Source of the DNA: Synchiropus splendidus
Taxonomy: Eukaryota; Chordata; Actinopteri; Syngnathiformes; Callionymidae
DNA: 64,000 nucleotides
NCBI RefSeq assembly: GCF_027744825.2
Contig: NC_071338.1
Location: 28,209,501-28,273,500 of the forward strand
Direction: 5' to 3'
Shown here: piece by piece, positions 22,142 through 33,983 of the stretch
Position numbering within the stretch: the first letter of the stretch is position 1
Layout of the letters: the number at the start of each line of letters is the position of its first letter
Notes under the pieces: generated by a model
Database searches by the model: none
What the model saw: the letters and a program-made list of their open reading frames with translations, nothing else
What the model was told of the DNA's origin: nothing
Made by a program: the position numbers and the translations under genes

Positions 22142-22305
22142 TCACATGACGCACGGCTTGATGTCCTGGTAGGAGACCTGCTGGTGGTGGTAGTAGGAGC
22201 CGCTGCTGGGCGAGTGCATCGCCGATGACGTCATGGCGTTGAAGGAGAAGACGAACTCCTTCCGGTCGCACATGCTGGGAGACTGGGAGTGGTACCGAGG
22301 AATAC
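22142..22305 (-). CDS. foxf1: foxf1 coding exon 2
   Basis: The exon has 164 nt. The acceptor CTCTCCCGCAG precedes GTATTCCTCGG, and the first codon GGT is completed by exon 1. It encodes [20 protein letters not shown] and ends PCVM then TGA (22142-22144). Confidence 0.97.
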
Positions 22306-22893
22306 CTGCGGGAGAGCGGCCGTCAAAACACTTTAAACATTTGAAACATTTTAAAATCCTAAAACTCCGGCGCGAATTGTTTACCGAGAATTCTTTGGTT
22401 TCTAACATTGTATTACTTCTTCTACAAATGTTAGCCGTCATGTTTAAATATTTTTAAAACATAGCTAGTATGGTATTATAGAGACTTTTCCTTACATCAA
22501 TAATAATAATAATAAAGTTCAATTTATAGCGCACTCTCATATGGGTGGTATTGAATTTGTTGGTCAACGTATTTTAATATTGCATTAGAATTAGTTAATC
22601 AGTTTTATTAATTTATCATGTTTGGAATATTAATTTATTCGAAAAATTATTCGTTTAAAATCGAATATAAAACATAAAGTTAGCATGTATATAACAATTT
22701 TCCTTGTGGAATTATTGAAGTAATTTTGATTCTGAATAAATAACATGGACATTATCGTTACTATAGTGGTATCACAATACGTGTGCTTGCGTGTTAGTTA
22801 GATAGTATTGTTAGTGACAGTGAGACGACTCATGAAACCATCACGCTACTACTAGTACAAATGACAATATTAATAATTTCCCTTTTAAAATAG

Positions 22894-22974
<81 letters not shown>

Positions 22975-25387
22975 TTATATATATAAACACGCGCCCTGAT
23001 TCTCTGGAAGACCATACAAAAGAGCAATGTGGATAATAGTGGTAACGATCACTGGCTACTTCTACTTATCTGAAACCTTTATGACCACCACCAACAGCAG
23101 CAGCAGCAGCAGCACAGTAACAGCACTGTTGGGCAGATCTTCGGATAAAGGCTGGAATAACGTGTGTGCGCCTAATGACATGACAGTTAGCGAGGATAAT
23201 TGGCCGCGGTCGTCTTCGCACGCCAGTCCCGCAGGGCTGCAGGCCCCCGGGCGAGGACGCCTGGACCTGGTCGCTCAGCTCGCTCCGCTGCGGAGACGCT
23301 TGCGGGTTCTGAACCACCGGTTTCATTTTGGAACATTGATCTTTTGAGTCGCATCGTTTCCCTTTACGACCCGTTTATTGAAAAACTCATCTCTGTTGAC
23401 TCTGGGGCAGAGATTTCATTGCTCTTAGAACTTGTGCATCAAAAACACACTCCGTAAGTCTCCTGCTGTGGTGTGATCTGGTTTCTGTTGGTTATTTACT
23501 GCCGCGCCACGTCAAGTGCTGTGTACTTCATTGATCATCAGCTCGCCATTGGGAGAAGAATATATGCTCACGGTATTAAACTCTTAAACGCCATGTCCGT
23601 TAACAGTTGAGCAAGTAAAGTTTTTTGTTCAATTTCAATGTCTATTTTAGTATTGAATAAAGTCACGAAACTAATACACCTGCATGAGCATATGCCCATT
23701 CATCTCTTGAGAAAAAAGTATTAAACATTACTTTTTCTTGGGCATATTTAAAGTGTTGTGCCCCTCAGTTCAAATATAAATCGACTGTTGAATTGATTTT
23801 CAAAATGAGTGAATTCCTAAATGAAATTATTATTATTATTATTTTCATAATGGTTATTATAATCCAACTAAAAATGTTATTTAGATGGTCGCCCTCTTTA
23901 TTTGGAAAGATTGTGTATTTCTCCAATGTATCAGTTTTCACCTAAGTTTGGGACAATAATGTAACATAAAATAGTATTTCACATATTTTGACTGGTCGTT
24001 CTGGAGTAATATTTGAATAATTTATTCCAATTGAAGTCTTCATTAAATTGTACACACCTCCCGGTAATATCCTTCATTTATAATAACACACATAAACTGT
24101 ATGGCAACACAGCGTTATATATATATGACTTTATTATTTTCCAATGTTGAGCCATTTTTTGCCTTGAAAAACGTCGAACATTTTTATTTGTACGGCATAA
24201 TCGTATATAGTATTATCTTGTTAATTTTAAGAAAAAAACATGCCTACATTATTGTAGTCATTTTGGGGGAACAAACGCGCGTAGACCAGTTCATTGTTTA
24301 ACCATACCAGTCTGCAGTTTTTTTTAATACACAAAATACACAAAAAAAGTCTTTGTTTCTTAATTTTTAATTCTCACTCACAGAATATGTGGGCGAGAGA
24401 ATACAGGGTCGTCCTACCTTGCAAGTCTGTGCTGTGGGAGTTCTGGTGCAGGTACTGTTGGTCCAGTGAGTGGGTGGGTAGACTGGGCTGCAGCGAGTTT
24501 CCTCCCGGGTTACACGGAGACAGAGGCTGCTGCTTGATATACGAGGCCCCGTTGTTGAGGGGAGCCGGCGGTCCGGGGGCCCAGGCCGGGGCCGAGCTGG
24601 AGTAGACCGGGTGAGGCTCCATCACCCCCCCGCTGGTCAGCAGCGGAGAGGCGGAGTTGTCGTGGTGCGGATACTCGGGCCCGGCGGAGCCCGCGCAGCT
24701 GCCCATGTAGGAATGACCCCCGTTGCCGGACGTCAAGTGCGTCATGGAGTGTCCGGACAGCGCCATCGACTCCATGTTGCCCGCCAGGTGCCCGTTCATC
24801 ATCCCGATGCCGGTGTCCAGCGCTGCCAGGCTGTTGGGGGGGCAGGAGAGCCCCCCGCCGCTGCCCTGGAAGTTGTAGGAGTCTGCGATGTGGTTGAAGC
24901 CCATCATGCTGTACATGGGCTTCAGCGCCTGGCACTTGCGCCTGAAGCCCCGGGGTCTCCTCCTGAACGAGCCCTCCTCGAACATGAACTCGCTGGCCGG
25001 GTCGATGGTCCAGTAGTGGCCCTTGCCGGGCCTGCCCAGACCCTTGGGCAGCTTGATGAAGCACTCGTTGAGGGACAAGTTGTGGCGCACCGAGTTCTTC
25101 CAGCCCTGGTAGGAGCCCCGGAAGAAGGGGAAGCGGCTCTGTAGGAACTGGTAGATCTCGCTGAGGGTTAGCCGCTTGGTGGGAGAGCTCTGGATCGCCA
25201 TGACGATCAGGGCGATGTACGAGTAGGGAGGCTTCTCCGGGCGGCGGATCCCCGCGTTTGTCTTCTTGGTCTTCGTGGTGGAGGAGGCGGATTCGACCAC
25301 CGACGTCTGTCCGTGAGGCTTGTCCGGGGCGGACATGCTGCTCTGGGCAGGAGTCTGCACCGGGGGCTGCTGGACCTCTGCCGTCAT
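22142..25387 (-). CDS. foxf1: Forkhead box protein F1
   Basis: Two coding exons (24418-25387 and 22142-22305) join with a phase-1 intron to 377 codons; human FOXF1 has 379. The forkhead DNA-binding domain spans about residues 48-151, with [20 protein letters not shown], recognition helix [12 protein letters not shown] (95-106) and wing [15 protein letters not shown]. The C-terminal activation region ends [12 protein letters not shown] and YQDIKPCVM, as in FOXF1. FOXF1 is a nuclear transcription factor of lateral-plate and visceral mesoderm acting downstream of Hedgehog in gut, lung and vascular development. Start: the frame stays open upstream to a TTG, but the ATG at 25385-25387 gives MTAEVQQPP, the fish Foxf1 start. 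F1 rather than F2 is supported by the short N-terminus and the mthfsd neighbour. Confidence 0.98.
22306..24417 (-). other. foxf1 intron
   Basis: This 2.1-kb AT-rich intron has donor GTAGGA and acceptor CCCGCAG. It contains (AAT)n at 22499-22515, a long (TA)n at 22896-22970 and a near-GLI word TGGGTGGTA at 22542-22550. No other exon is visible. Confidence 0.85.
22896..22970. repeat. (TA)n microsatellite in foxf1 intron
   Basis: About 75 bp of uninterrupted AT dinucleotide, a second shorter AT run following near 22976. It is likely to be length-polymorphic. Confidence 0.95.
24418..25387 (-). CDS. foxf1: foxf1 coding exon 1 (forkhead domain)
   Basis: The exon has 323 codons plus one base and ends TTGCAAG/GTAGGA. 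It is GC-rich with many CpGs, unlike the AT-rich flanks, consistent with a CpG-island first exon. The segment after the forkhead domain reads [14 protein letters not shown], lacking three residues (Asn-Gly-Leu) present in the human protein. Confidence 0.97.
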
Positions 25388-27840
25388 CGGTTCCACTCCC
25401 AAGTGGAAGTTTTATCCTCCGAGGAAAACGACGAAAATCAAACTCGCAGACTGAGGCGAAATAGTCGGATCCGGACCGTCCAGCTCCTCCGGGTCCAGTC
25501 CCGCGGAAGAGTCTCGAACCAGAACTGGGACAAGACGCAGAACAGGAGCAGTTTCCACTCGCGAGGTTGTCTGTCGTGCGTCCGCGGACTTTTCACTTAT
25601 CTGTTGCCATCAGCGCAGTGGAAGCTGGAGGTCTTGGACATCCTGATGTTGGGACCCGCCCACATCCCTCCCCCTCCTCCCCCTGGTGGGCTGCAGTCGA
25701 ATATGAAAAGTGCAGCTTCACCAAGACAATATCTCCCACTCCAATGATTTTAACATGACTTTCAGCAAAGTAGAAACACCGCGAGAAATAGAAACTCACA
25801 CTCACCGCCACATTAAAATCAAGTTTGCTCTGTCGACTGGCAGCCGGAGAATATTTTAATAAACCTTATAATAAAAGAGATGATCATCTTTGAATTTTCT
25901 TCTTCTAAACAGTACTGTTGTGCCATTGTACCAATGTGCTCGTGTTCTTATCAAATAATTGAAAGCTTCATATTTTCGGGAAGGTCACGTGTCAATAAAT
26001 ATCAGCAACTTAAAATACGCGTTTATAGTTCACTGAAACACGAGTTGCGTCAATCATTTTCCCAGCATGTCGTTTCATATTGCTGTTTACATGACGACAC
26101 TACGGGCCCTGGCTCGCAACCATAGTTTTGAAGGAATATTTATTTCAATCCCACATCATACATCCACCCAACAACAATTCTTTTATCATCAACCTGGTCT
26201 GAGGGATCAAAAAGAGAACTGTTCTTATCGTTTCTTGAAATTTCTATTTTTCAAAACTTTGATTTGTTTGTGTTCTATCCACACAAAATGAGTAATAAAT
26301 GAAGGGATTTCATTTGATATGTGGAAAATGTGATTGTTTTATATGAAAAATATTTAAGAAGCCGCTACTTCCCCGAGAAAATTAAATAGAAATAAATGAA
26401 AAAATATTTTTACATTTACATTTACATACATTCTACTCAAATCACCGAATAATTAACAATTCGAATAATCTTGTTACTAGTTTTCCCCTAATCAGTTAAC
26501 AGTCCTGCGGTTTTTATTTAAAAAACATCTAAAAAAAAAAAAATCAAATAAGTCCATAACTGGATGAAATGTAAATTTCACGTTCTAAGCTCATGAAGCG
26601 TTTTTTTTTAAATATTAAAACTGAAGCAGCAACATCGTAAGGGCCATAACAAAATTAAAGACCATGATCTGACATGAAAACAAGCAACATTTGTATGCTA
26701 GAAAGTTTAATTAAAAACTATCTTTATTATTTCTTAAACTATATATTTAAAAAGTAAATCCAAACCATCTGGCGCACAGAACTTTGTAAAGCCACTGTTG
26801 CGTCCTTTCTGCCTCAATAAATGAGTACAGAGTTGCATTTATGTCCGGATGAATAATAAATATAAATAATAAAGTTTTCTCACTTTGTTTCACAGCGTAT
26901 TTATTTATTGCTGATCTGAAGTTTTGAAAGGACCCCGCATCCTCTCCAAACAGCCGCAGTCCCCCTCCTACTGCTGCACTGTCACTGTAACGTTCCCTCT
27001 CTTCAGTTATTTAATATTTCGACTAAATATTTTTGCTCTATAATAACAATTTACCACAGAACATGCCCCTCATATTCGCAGCCACCCTCCCGATTTCTGT
27101 AAAAGATAGACAGGAACATGGGCAGGATGTTTATACAGCAGAATGTAAACACGATCCGGGCTCTACTTTAAATAAAAAGAAATCAAGCTAAAGCTGCAGT
27201 GAGATCCGCTAATACCTGATCCGAAGCGTCCGTTTGCGAAACAGGTCGGATTTGAGGCGCAGAATGTCGTTTCAGCGGCACGAGGAGTTGAATTTGGAGT
27301 AGAGAGGTGGAGGTTCGGCTGGACCAGGAGTCCCGCGCTGGAGCTGGACTTTAAACTCGAGGTAAATGATTCCGATCTGAGGACGGAGGGATGTATTTTA
27401 TATTATTTTTTTTAATTAAACGGTGAATGGAGTCAATATAAGATGCGCCTTTACTTCAATTTTCTTTACTGGGAGCGCTACTGAAAGACGATCCTAAAAC
27501 TGTTGACAGGAGCTTATTGTTCCCCGGAGATCTACTTTACAGCAGCTTTGGGGAATTGCTGCACCTCTAACTTCTCTCTGTGTCAGAGACTCCCTTCACG
27601 CTTATAGTATTATGCGTAATTTGTACCGAGCGGTGCGTAAAAGTCCCGTGCGTAATTCCAAGGGCGCGATTTCACGCCATTTATTTATCGATCACATATT
27701 TTACTGAGAGAATCACAACAAATTGAACAGCTGTTTGATGAGAACATATTCGCAATTTACGTCAAGAAAGGGGAAACTAAATGCACTTTAATATCGAGAT
27801 TAGGAATTAAAAGGGTTGGAACTAGTAAAGGAGCCGACTT
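25388..27840. promoter_or_regulatory. foxf1 upstream and promoter region
   Basis: The CpG-rich block continues from exon 1 to about 25700, then becomes AT-rich. On the minus strand an AT-rich TATA-like stretch (TTTATTATAAGG) lies near 25862-25880, compatible with a start site about 450-500 nt before the ATG. Near 25980-26095 there is TCACGTG, AATAAATATC and a forkhead consensus TGTTTAC at 26084-26090. Another GC-rich block spans about 27180-27360. Promoter and enhancer roles are inferred from position and motifs. Confidence 0.4.
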
Positions 27841-28290
27841 TTTTTTATCAGCTCAGTAGACCACCCAGCGCGCCTCAGGGCCGAGCGCGCTCCCGTCCTC
27901 CCTCTGCCCACCACTGCATTCAATTACCTCTCATGACTTCATTCCATTAAGACCCCCCTCGTCTCCTCTCGGAGTCGTTCGTGTCGTGTTTTGATTCAGC
28001 TTCATTCGATTACGTTCTGTGTTTGTCGCCTCAAATTCGTGCGTCACATTGAGGATGAGCCGCTTCAGCGCCGCAGGAATCATTTGGGTTGTTCTCAATC
28101 GAATTAAACATGAAATTCAGCCTTTAAGGCTGATATTCCAAACGAAAGATTATATTGAATATCCTTTGGTTAGTATTAAATAAGAAGGAAACATTGGAAG
28201 ATTGACTGTTGCGCCGCTCAGCGCGGGATTACCAATTACAGCGAGCAATTTTCTTTTAATTAGTGAACTATTCATACTTCAAAGTGATTT
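27841..28290. promoter_or_regulatory. Candidate Hedgehog-responsive enhancer upstream of foxf1
   Basis: This block contains the exact GLI consensus GACCACCCA at 27859-27867, 2.47 kb upstream of the foxf1 ATG. It is followed by low-repeat text with several homeodomain-type words (CAATTACC, TTAATTAG, ATCGAATTAAA). Foxf1 is an established Hedgehog/GLI target in mammals. Enhancer function in this fish is inference; alignment to other fishes is the missing test. Confidence 0.4.
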
Positions 28291-29810
28291 GTTTTAATAA
28301 AATATTTTGACAAATACAATAGGAAACAAACACCTGAACGTATTTTTAATATAATCTATCTTGAGAATTACAAATAAAAAAATTAAATTAAATAAGAAAG
28401 AACCCATTCTAGAACAAACTAAAATATCTGAGAACAGTTGTATATTGTGTATGTAATTTCATACACTATCATTTAATATATTATAGTATTAGTATTATTT
28501 TTTTACTCTTGCACACAACAGAACGATAATTTATTATTTTTGAAAAAAATACTAAAAGTCCTTATGAATCGTTGGACGATGATAATAAAATTGTGACTCT
28601 AATAATAATAATAATAATAATATAATCTAGCGCTTTTCTTGGCCACAAAAAAACATAATTTTTTCTCATTCCAAATGCGAGTGTGAAAACGTGAGCTTGC
28701 GCCGAACCCCGTCCTGAGGTCGTCAGTTCTTGGGTCAGACCCTCGCAGTTGCTCAATCGTGGTCCACCTCCTCCTGCTCTTGTTTCCATGACGTCTCCTG
28801 ATGAAATATTTGACAGCTCTGCATCCTCAGGAATGCTCGGCCACTTTTGACCACACAGAACCAGAACTGACAGGGTTTCTGGACCGTCTGCATTTTGGAC
28901 TCTCGCTGCACGTCAGTCTGGACCGGTGACCTTGAGTTAGTTCAGAGATAACCTCCACATTAGCATTCAACACGTTGACGGTCTGGAGAACCGCGTCAAA
29001 TGGTTGTTTGTCTCTCGCTTAAGAAAAAAAAAACATAACAAAGAAGGTACTTAGAAGGGATATATAAAGTCTCAATAGTTCTAAAGTGATGGAAATGGTC
29101 GTGAATGGTTGAAAGAAAACTGACCTGTCGCTCATATCGGAGTGTATTTAGGGACACCGGGTTTTAAAAGGGCGAGCAGGGGCTCCTTTCCCCGTTCATT
29201 CTTCAGCATTATAAAGAATAAATAAATGGAATGGAACCACAAGTTCGACCACAAGCTATAATGTTGTTATATATACAGATAGGTTCTACTTCAGAGATGA
29301 CTAAAAGTCAATAAAACAACCATCATAATAATAATAACATGATAATAATATAATATGGGGATGGATAAAATATCAAATAATCTCTACAATGACATTTAAG
29401 ATATGCAACAAACATACAATTTCTAACTAGGTCTTCCCTCCAAGAGCATTTCTGTTAGGCCCCTTGAGTGTAGCATTTTAGAAAGCAGCGTGTCGTGGTC
29501 GAGGGTCCCCTCGTCACTTTCCTGGCGGTAGGTGGTCGTGTATATTTTGCTTCACGTGATGTTTATGTGGAGCAGGGATGATGGGGTCACTGCGGATCCC
29601 TGATTGCTGGAACTGGGTCAGAATTTCAACTTGAGTTTGATGGTCAGCAGTTTTTTTTCCAGTTCTGAGGTTGAAAAGTTTCATCAGTTCACTGATCAGG
29701 AGTCACAACAAATGTGAATTAGGGAGAATTTATATCTGAAATTGTACTTGATATTGACTTTATTGATCGTGGTTTGAAAGATTCAAGGTGCCTGGGGAGT
29801 GTCAGGCAAA
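28291..29810. other. Intergenic, AT-rich
   Basis: Apart from an (AAT)n run at 28601-28620 and a second AAT-rich patch near 29320-29355, no exon, repeat family or motif cluster was recognised. Confidence 0.45.
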
Positions 29811-30395
29811 TACACAAAAGCCCCCTGCATCGAAACACGTCACACATAAATACACAGAGACAATAGACACTCATTCACAAATATGTCCATAAACAAACAC
29901 AAGTGGCGACAAGTACTCACATACACATATACGTTTATAGACTCAGGACTCCTTTCCCTTGTACACACAGGCATTTTCACATGCAAACACAGCGAATGCA
30001 CACACTCAGGCATACACACAAACCCGCACAGTCACAAGGAGGATCACACTTTAATACTAGTGCGCTCAAAAACACACACACACACGTAGGCGCTAACACT
30101 GAGAAAAACACACAACATTAAATACATTCTCACCATTCTCACATAACAAACGCGTCAAATAACTGGCACACTGATACAGTATACACACACAAATGCATGT
30201 GTTTACACAAGCAAACATACACATCAACACACACGCCTCACACAAAGTCATGCATGCAGACACCAAAACTGTTCAATGAACTGGCATCCGTGTGCAGACA
30301 GAAAAAACAAAAAAACAAAACAGTTGTAGAACACACAAAAACACATATACACACTCGCATACACAGTAAGCACACACACACTCATGGCCAGCCTC
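29811..30395. repeat. Imperfect CA-rich low-complexity tract
   Basis: This is nearly 600 bp dominated by CACACA and ACACATA words with interruptions. It gives rise to spurious Thr-His-rich ORFs. It looks like an old decayed CA microsatellite. Confidence 0.7.
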
Positions 30396-33029
30396 AGTAC
30401 TGACTCAGACTCGTGCAAAAGTATACGTTTAGAAATCACTTCCCCATTAGTTGCCACCGAACACACTGTCTAGTTCTATCACTTAATATTGTATATTCTT
30501 AAATCCTCTCTGTCTCATATGTTGCAAAACCACCTCCAACTCAAACACCCAGCAGGCCGAGGGAGCGCAAGTGTGAACCACATTTGGACAGTTTGGTATT
30601 CAGGAAACTCCTGGGCTCCAGCTCCTGCTCACCGCTGTCCTTCACTCTGACCATGATCCGCAGCTTCACATCTCAGAGCGGCAGCAGCCTCTTTCATCCC
30701 CTCCATCATTTGTTTTCTTGTCAATAGCAATTTGTCAGATCTTGGCAACATTAGCGGGAGCTGTGATGGAGGGAGCCGTTTCCTCACAACAAACCGTCAG
30801 ACTTTTAATTTCATATTTGCGCTTCGGTGCTTGGATGAAACATCTGAAGGTGATTCTGTTTGGTTTTATTTATCCCTGCATTGATTGTCGATTCAAAGGC
30901 AGGTCAGCCTGTCAGTAATGTGGAGTACCCGGAGGAAATCCTCGCACAGAGAGAGAAGAGTTTCAGTATCTTCACCCGAATATTATACTGCAGCAGTTTT
31001 AATCACTTAAGTCTTGTTACTTCAATGCCATTGCTATTGCTACCATTTTAATCCTTAAACTGCTGTTTTTACCTTCTCACCAAGCTTTTCCTTCTTATGA
31101 AAATACTTACATGTTGCCGATGTTATGTCATTTTATTTAAAATTTATCTTTATTATCACACTCCAAAAATTCTATTTAAAAACGTCAATCTTGTGACTTG
31201 ATATTGAAAAGTAAATCTGAATCAGAATTAGGTTTGAATCTCTGTATTTATATATTGGTTACAAATCATGTTTGTGTGCCTGATAAATATCTCCATGGAT
31301 GTCTGTATTTTAGTGTTATGACTTTTATATTGTGTGTGTTTAATACCTTTAAATATTGTTGTGACTGTGTTTCGTGTACTTGTGAAGGCCGATATTGTGA
31401 TTTGTCGTGTTTGTTAGTTGTGTTTTTAGTCATGCTTGTGTGTGGGTTTGTGTGCACTTAAATGGCCATATTGTCATAACTGTGTATATTGTTTACTCAT
31501 CAGCAGCTTTAATGTGGAGTTATTTTAAACATAGTTTTAGATTGTGGAAGTGTTTGGTCATGTGATCATGAAACTAAATAAACTAAACTAAACTAAAAAA
31601 AAAAGAAAAAACAAAAATCCCTGAAAAAAATGATGATAAAAAAATGATGATATTTATGATACTATATTTTAGCATAAACAATTAAATGATTTTGAAGTAG
31701 AGGAATGATTAAACATATTTTACATATATATATGTAAGTAGACATGTAAACACTGTTTTTATTTTATATAAATATATAGATATATTTTCATTATATATTT
31801 TTATAATTATTCTTAATCTTAAAGCTTGAGAAACTCTCTGTTGTCCTGAGCGTACCCTGCTGTCTGCGCTGACATTCTCATCTCTGCCATTGTCCACTGT
31901 AGATTGTTTTCCCTGGACGCGGCGTGCGAGAGTGGGAGCCGCTCTGCTGCCCCACCCTGCAGGCTGCACACCTCCCCGGGTCGCTCCGTCTGATGGCGAC
32001 ACAGACATCAATAAGAGGAGCTGAAGCAGAAAACCCACAGAGGAGAAGACAACAGAGTGATGGAGGGCAGACGCGGGCCACAGCTGGATCTGCTGCAGGT
32101 TCTTTGATGCGAAAGCCTTGATGGGTGCACATGGGGCAACGTCGATGTTTACACCATATCTCTGCTGTTTACGCGAAGCCTACCAACTCCTTTTCTCTCC
32201 GCTCTGAAGGGGGATTTTCCTGTGGCAGGCAGCTTCGGAAAAAGCAATTAAGAATTCCCAAACAGAAGACCACAATAGGAGATATCATTGGTGCAATGTG
32301 TGTTCCGTGTCGTCCACAGTTTTTGTCTGGAATGGGTTGGCTATTTTTAATCTGAACCCACCTACAGTCAAACCACAAGCTGAACGGAGAAGAGGAGAGA
32401 AGAGGAGGGGGGGGTTGGTAATTGCCTATTACTGAGCTCAAACTGTTCTGTTCTGCCATAAACAGCTCCGGTAGTTCACAACTTGATACTCCAGCCATCT
32501 CCATCCATATTGTCTGTGGGAACACGCAGAATCAGTTAGGAATGCTTTGGCTTGGTAACAGGACTCGCCTGTAATGCCCACATCTCCTCAGCGAGAAGGC
32601 CAGGGTGGGAAAAAGGCCCGGGGTGTTTCCTGAGTGGAGGGGGGTCCCAGCGAAGCATCACATGCACCGGCATGGTGTGACAGGGATCCTGCCAGGCCTG
32701 GGTGATCCGGTGAAGTGGGAGAGCTGGGCACTGCCAAGGATCATGTGTGTTTACTGACGGGGCGCTTTCAGGACTTCTCTGATCCCAGAGCTGCGCCACA
32801 GAGGAAGCTGAAAGGAAGAATGGATGTTGTGTCCCGTCTGTTATATTGGTGTCATAGATGAGAGACGCTTGAATCTACGCTTAAAGGCTTTCTTGTCTGG
32901 ATATTGTGACCAGGCTTGAGGCTGAAAGCCAAGGTCCTGCCCAAAGTCATGGAGCTGACACCTCTGAAAACCGTGGTGTGGAATATACAGCGTGTTTTAT
33001 GCAGACATCACCAGATTCCTTCATGTTAT
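30396..33029. other. Intergenic region
   Basis: A low-repeat block at 30560-30900 resembles candidate conserved non-coding sequence. A repeated ACTAA-type tail followed by poly(A) at about 31574-31616 may mark the 3' end of a retroelement. From 31620 to 31830 the sequence is very AT-rich. The block 32540-32800 is GC-rich but unrecognised. No exon is supported. Confidence 0.4.
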
Positions 33030-33170
33030 TGTTTGTGGGAGCCGGTCCCAGATGAAATGGGGATCAGAAGAAGGACACCCTGGACAAGCCTCTTTCGTCG
33101 ATGAACTTCTGAAGGTGTCTGAACAAGGGGAGGACACCAGAGTGTCTGGAGGAAATCCACACTTACTCCT
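33030..33170 (+). repeat. Teleost interspersed repeat, copy 2 (decayed)
   Basis: The words GAGCCGGTCCCAG, CACCCTGGACAAGCC and GTCTGGAGGAAATCCACAC follow the same order as in the copy at 4700-4975, with much more divergence. Confidence 0.5.
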
Positions 33171-33928
33171 ATTACCAAGGACTGGAAACTGCCTTGTTTG
33201 TGACCAGAACTTCATCTTCAACTTCATCTGTCTCCACGCATCTCACATCACTCATCCATGGTAGCATCTCAGACGCGTTCCCTGTGGAGTCGCAATAAAT
33301 CGCTATCTTTGTGTGCTTTTTTAAAAAATTATTTTTAATTGCGTGTCCTTTTAGATATGTTATTTTGTATACAATATCATGACATGTCTAATGTTGAACA
33401 GCCATTTCTTTTAATGTAATCATCAATTGTATTAAAAATCATCCTTTGTGTCTTATCTAGCCGAGTCGTATTGGTCACTGTTGTTCATTAGCTTCTATCT
33501 GAATGGAGTCAAGAGGTCTTGACACACACTGGTCAAAGACTGAACTGGCAGAAATGAGGTTTGGAGTTTCAGTCAGGCACTGAGGACAGCCCGGCATGTT
33601 TGTTAGCATGTGGCTACTCTTGCTTGTTGATGTTGAGATGTGTTGGGATGTGAATGCAGAGGCTGGAGCTCAGCTGAAAGACATGAAGTGAAGCGGTGAT
33701 AGTTGAGTTTGTTTTGGGAGGTTTGTTGTCATGACAAGTTTGTTGGAGGTGAGCATGTTTTTGAGTTGTGACTCAATGTGGAGCACATTCATATGCATGT
33801 TGTTTGAGGTCTTCTTTTGGATTTTACATTGTCTTTAAATGTAGTTTGAACAGATTTACTCTTTTTAACTGAACTCCATTTGCTGTTTAATAATTTGATG
33901 TTGCTGTCCTCTCTTTTTTTTTTTACAG

Positions 33929-33983
33929 ACGTGGCCATTTTTCCAAAACTTTCCTGCCCGGCTGTTGCACCAGCAAGTTGTCG
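33929..33983 (+). ncRNA. Possible internal exon of a foxf1-divergent transcript
   Basis: A run of eleven T then ACAG precedes a 55-nt segment that ends TGTCG/GTGAGT, a strong acceptor-exon-donor arrangement. All three frames are open but short and unrecognised. It lies on the strand divergent from foxf1, the same arrangement as mammalian FENDRR, but no sequence link to FENDRR can be claimed. It may equally be chance. Confidence 0.2.

Noticed and set aside
24510..25144. Long ORFs overlapping foxf1 exon 1 on both strands
   Set aside because: They are alternative-frame shadows of the GC-rich foxf1 coding exon; only the forkhead frame has recognisable domains and a splice partner.
25388..25402. 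Extension of Foxf1 by five residues from a TTG
   Set aside because: TTG is not a normal start in vertebrates, and the next in-frame ATG gives the expected fish Foxf1 N-terminus.
29883..30403. Thr/His-rich ORFs
   Set aside because: They are translations of a decayed CA-rich tract, not genes.
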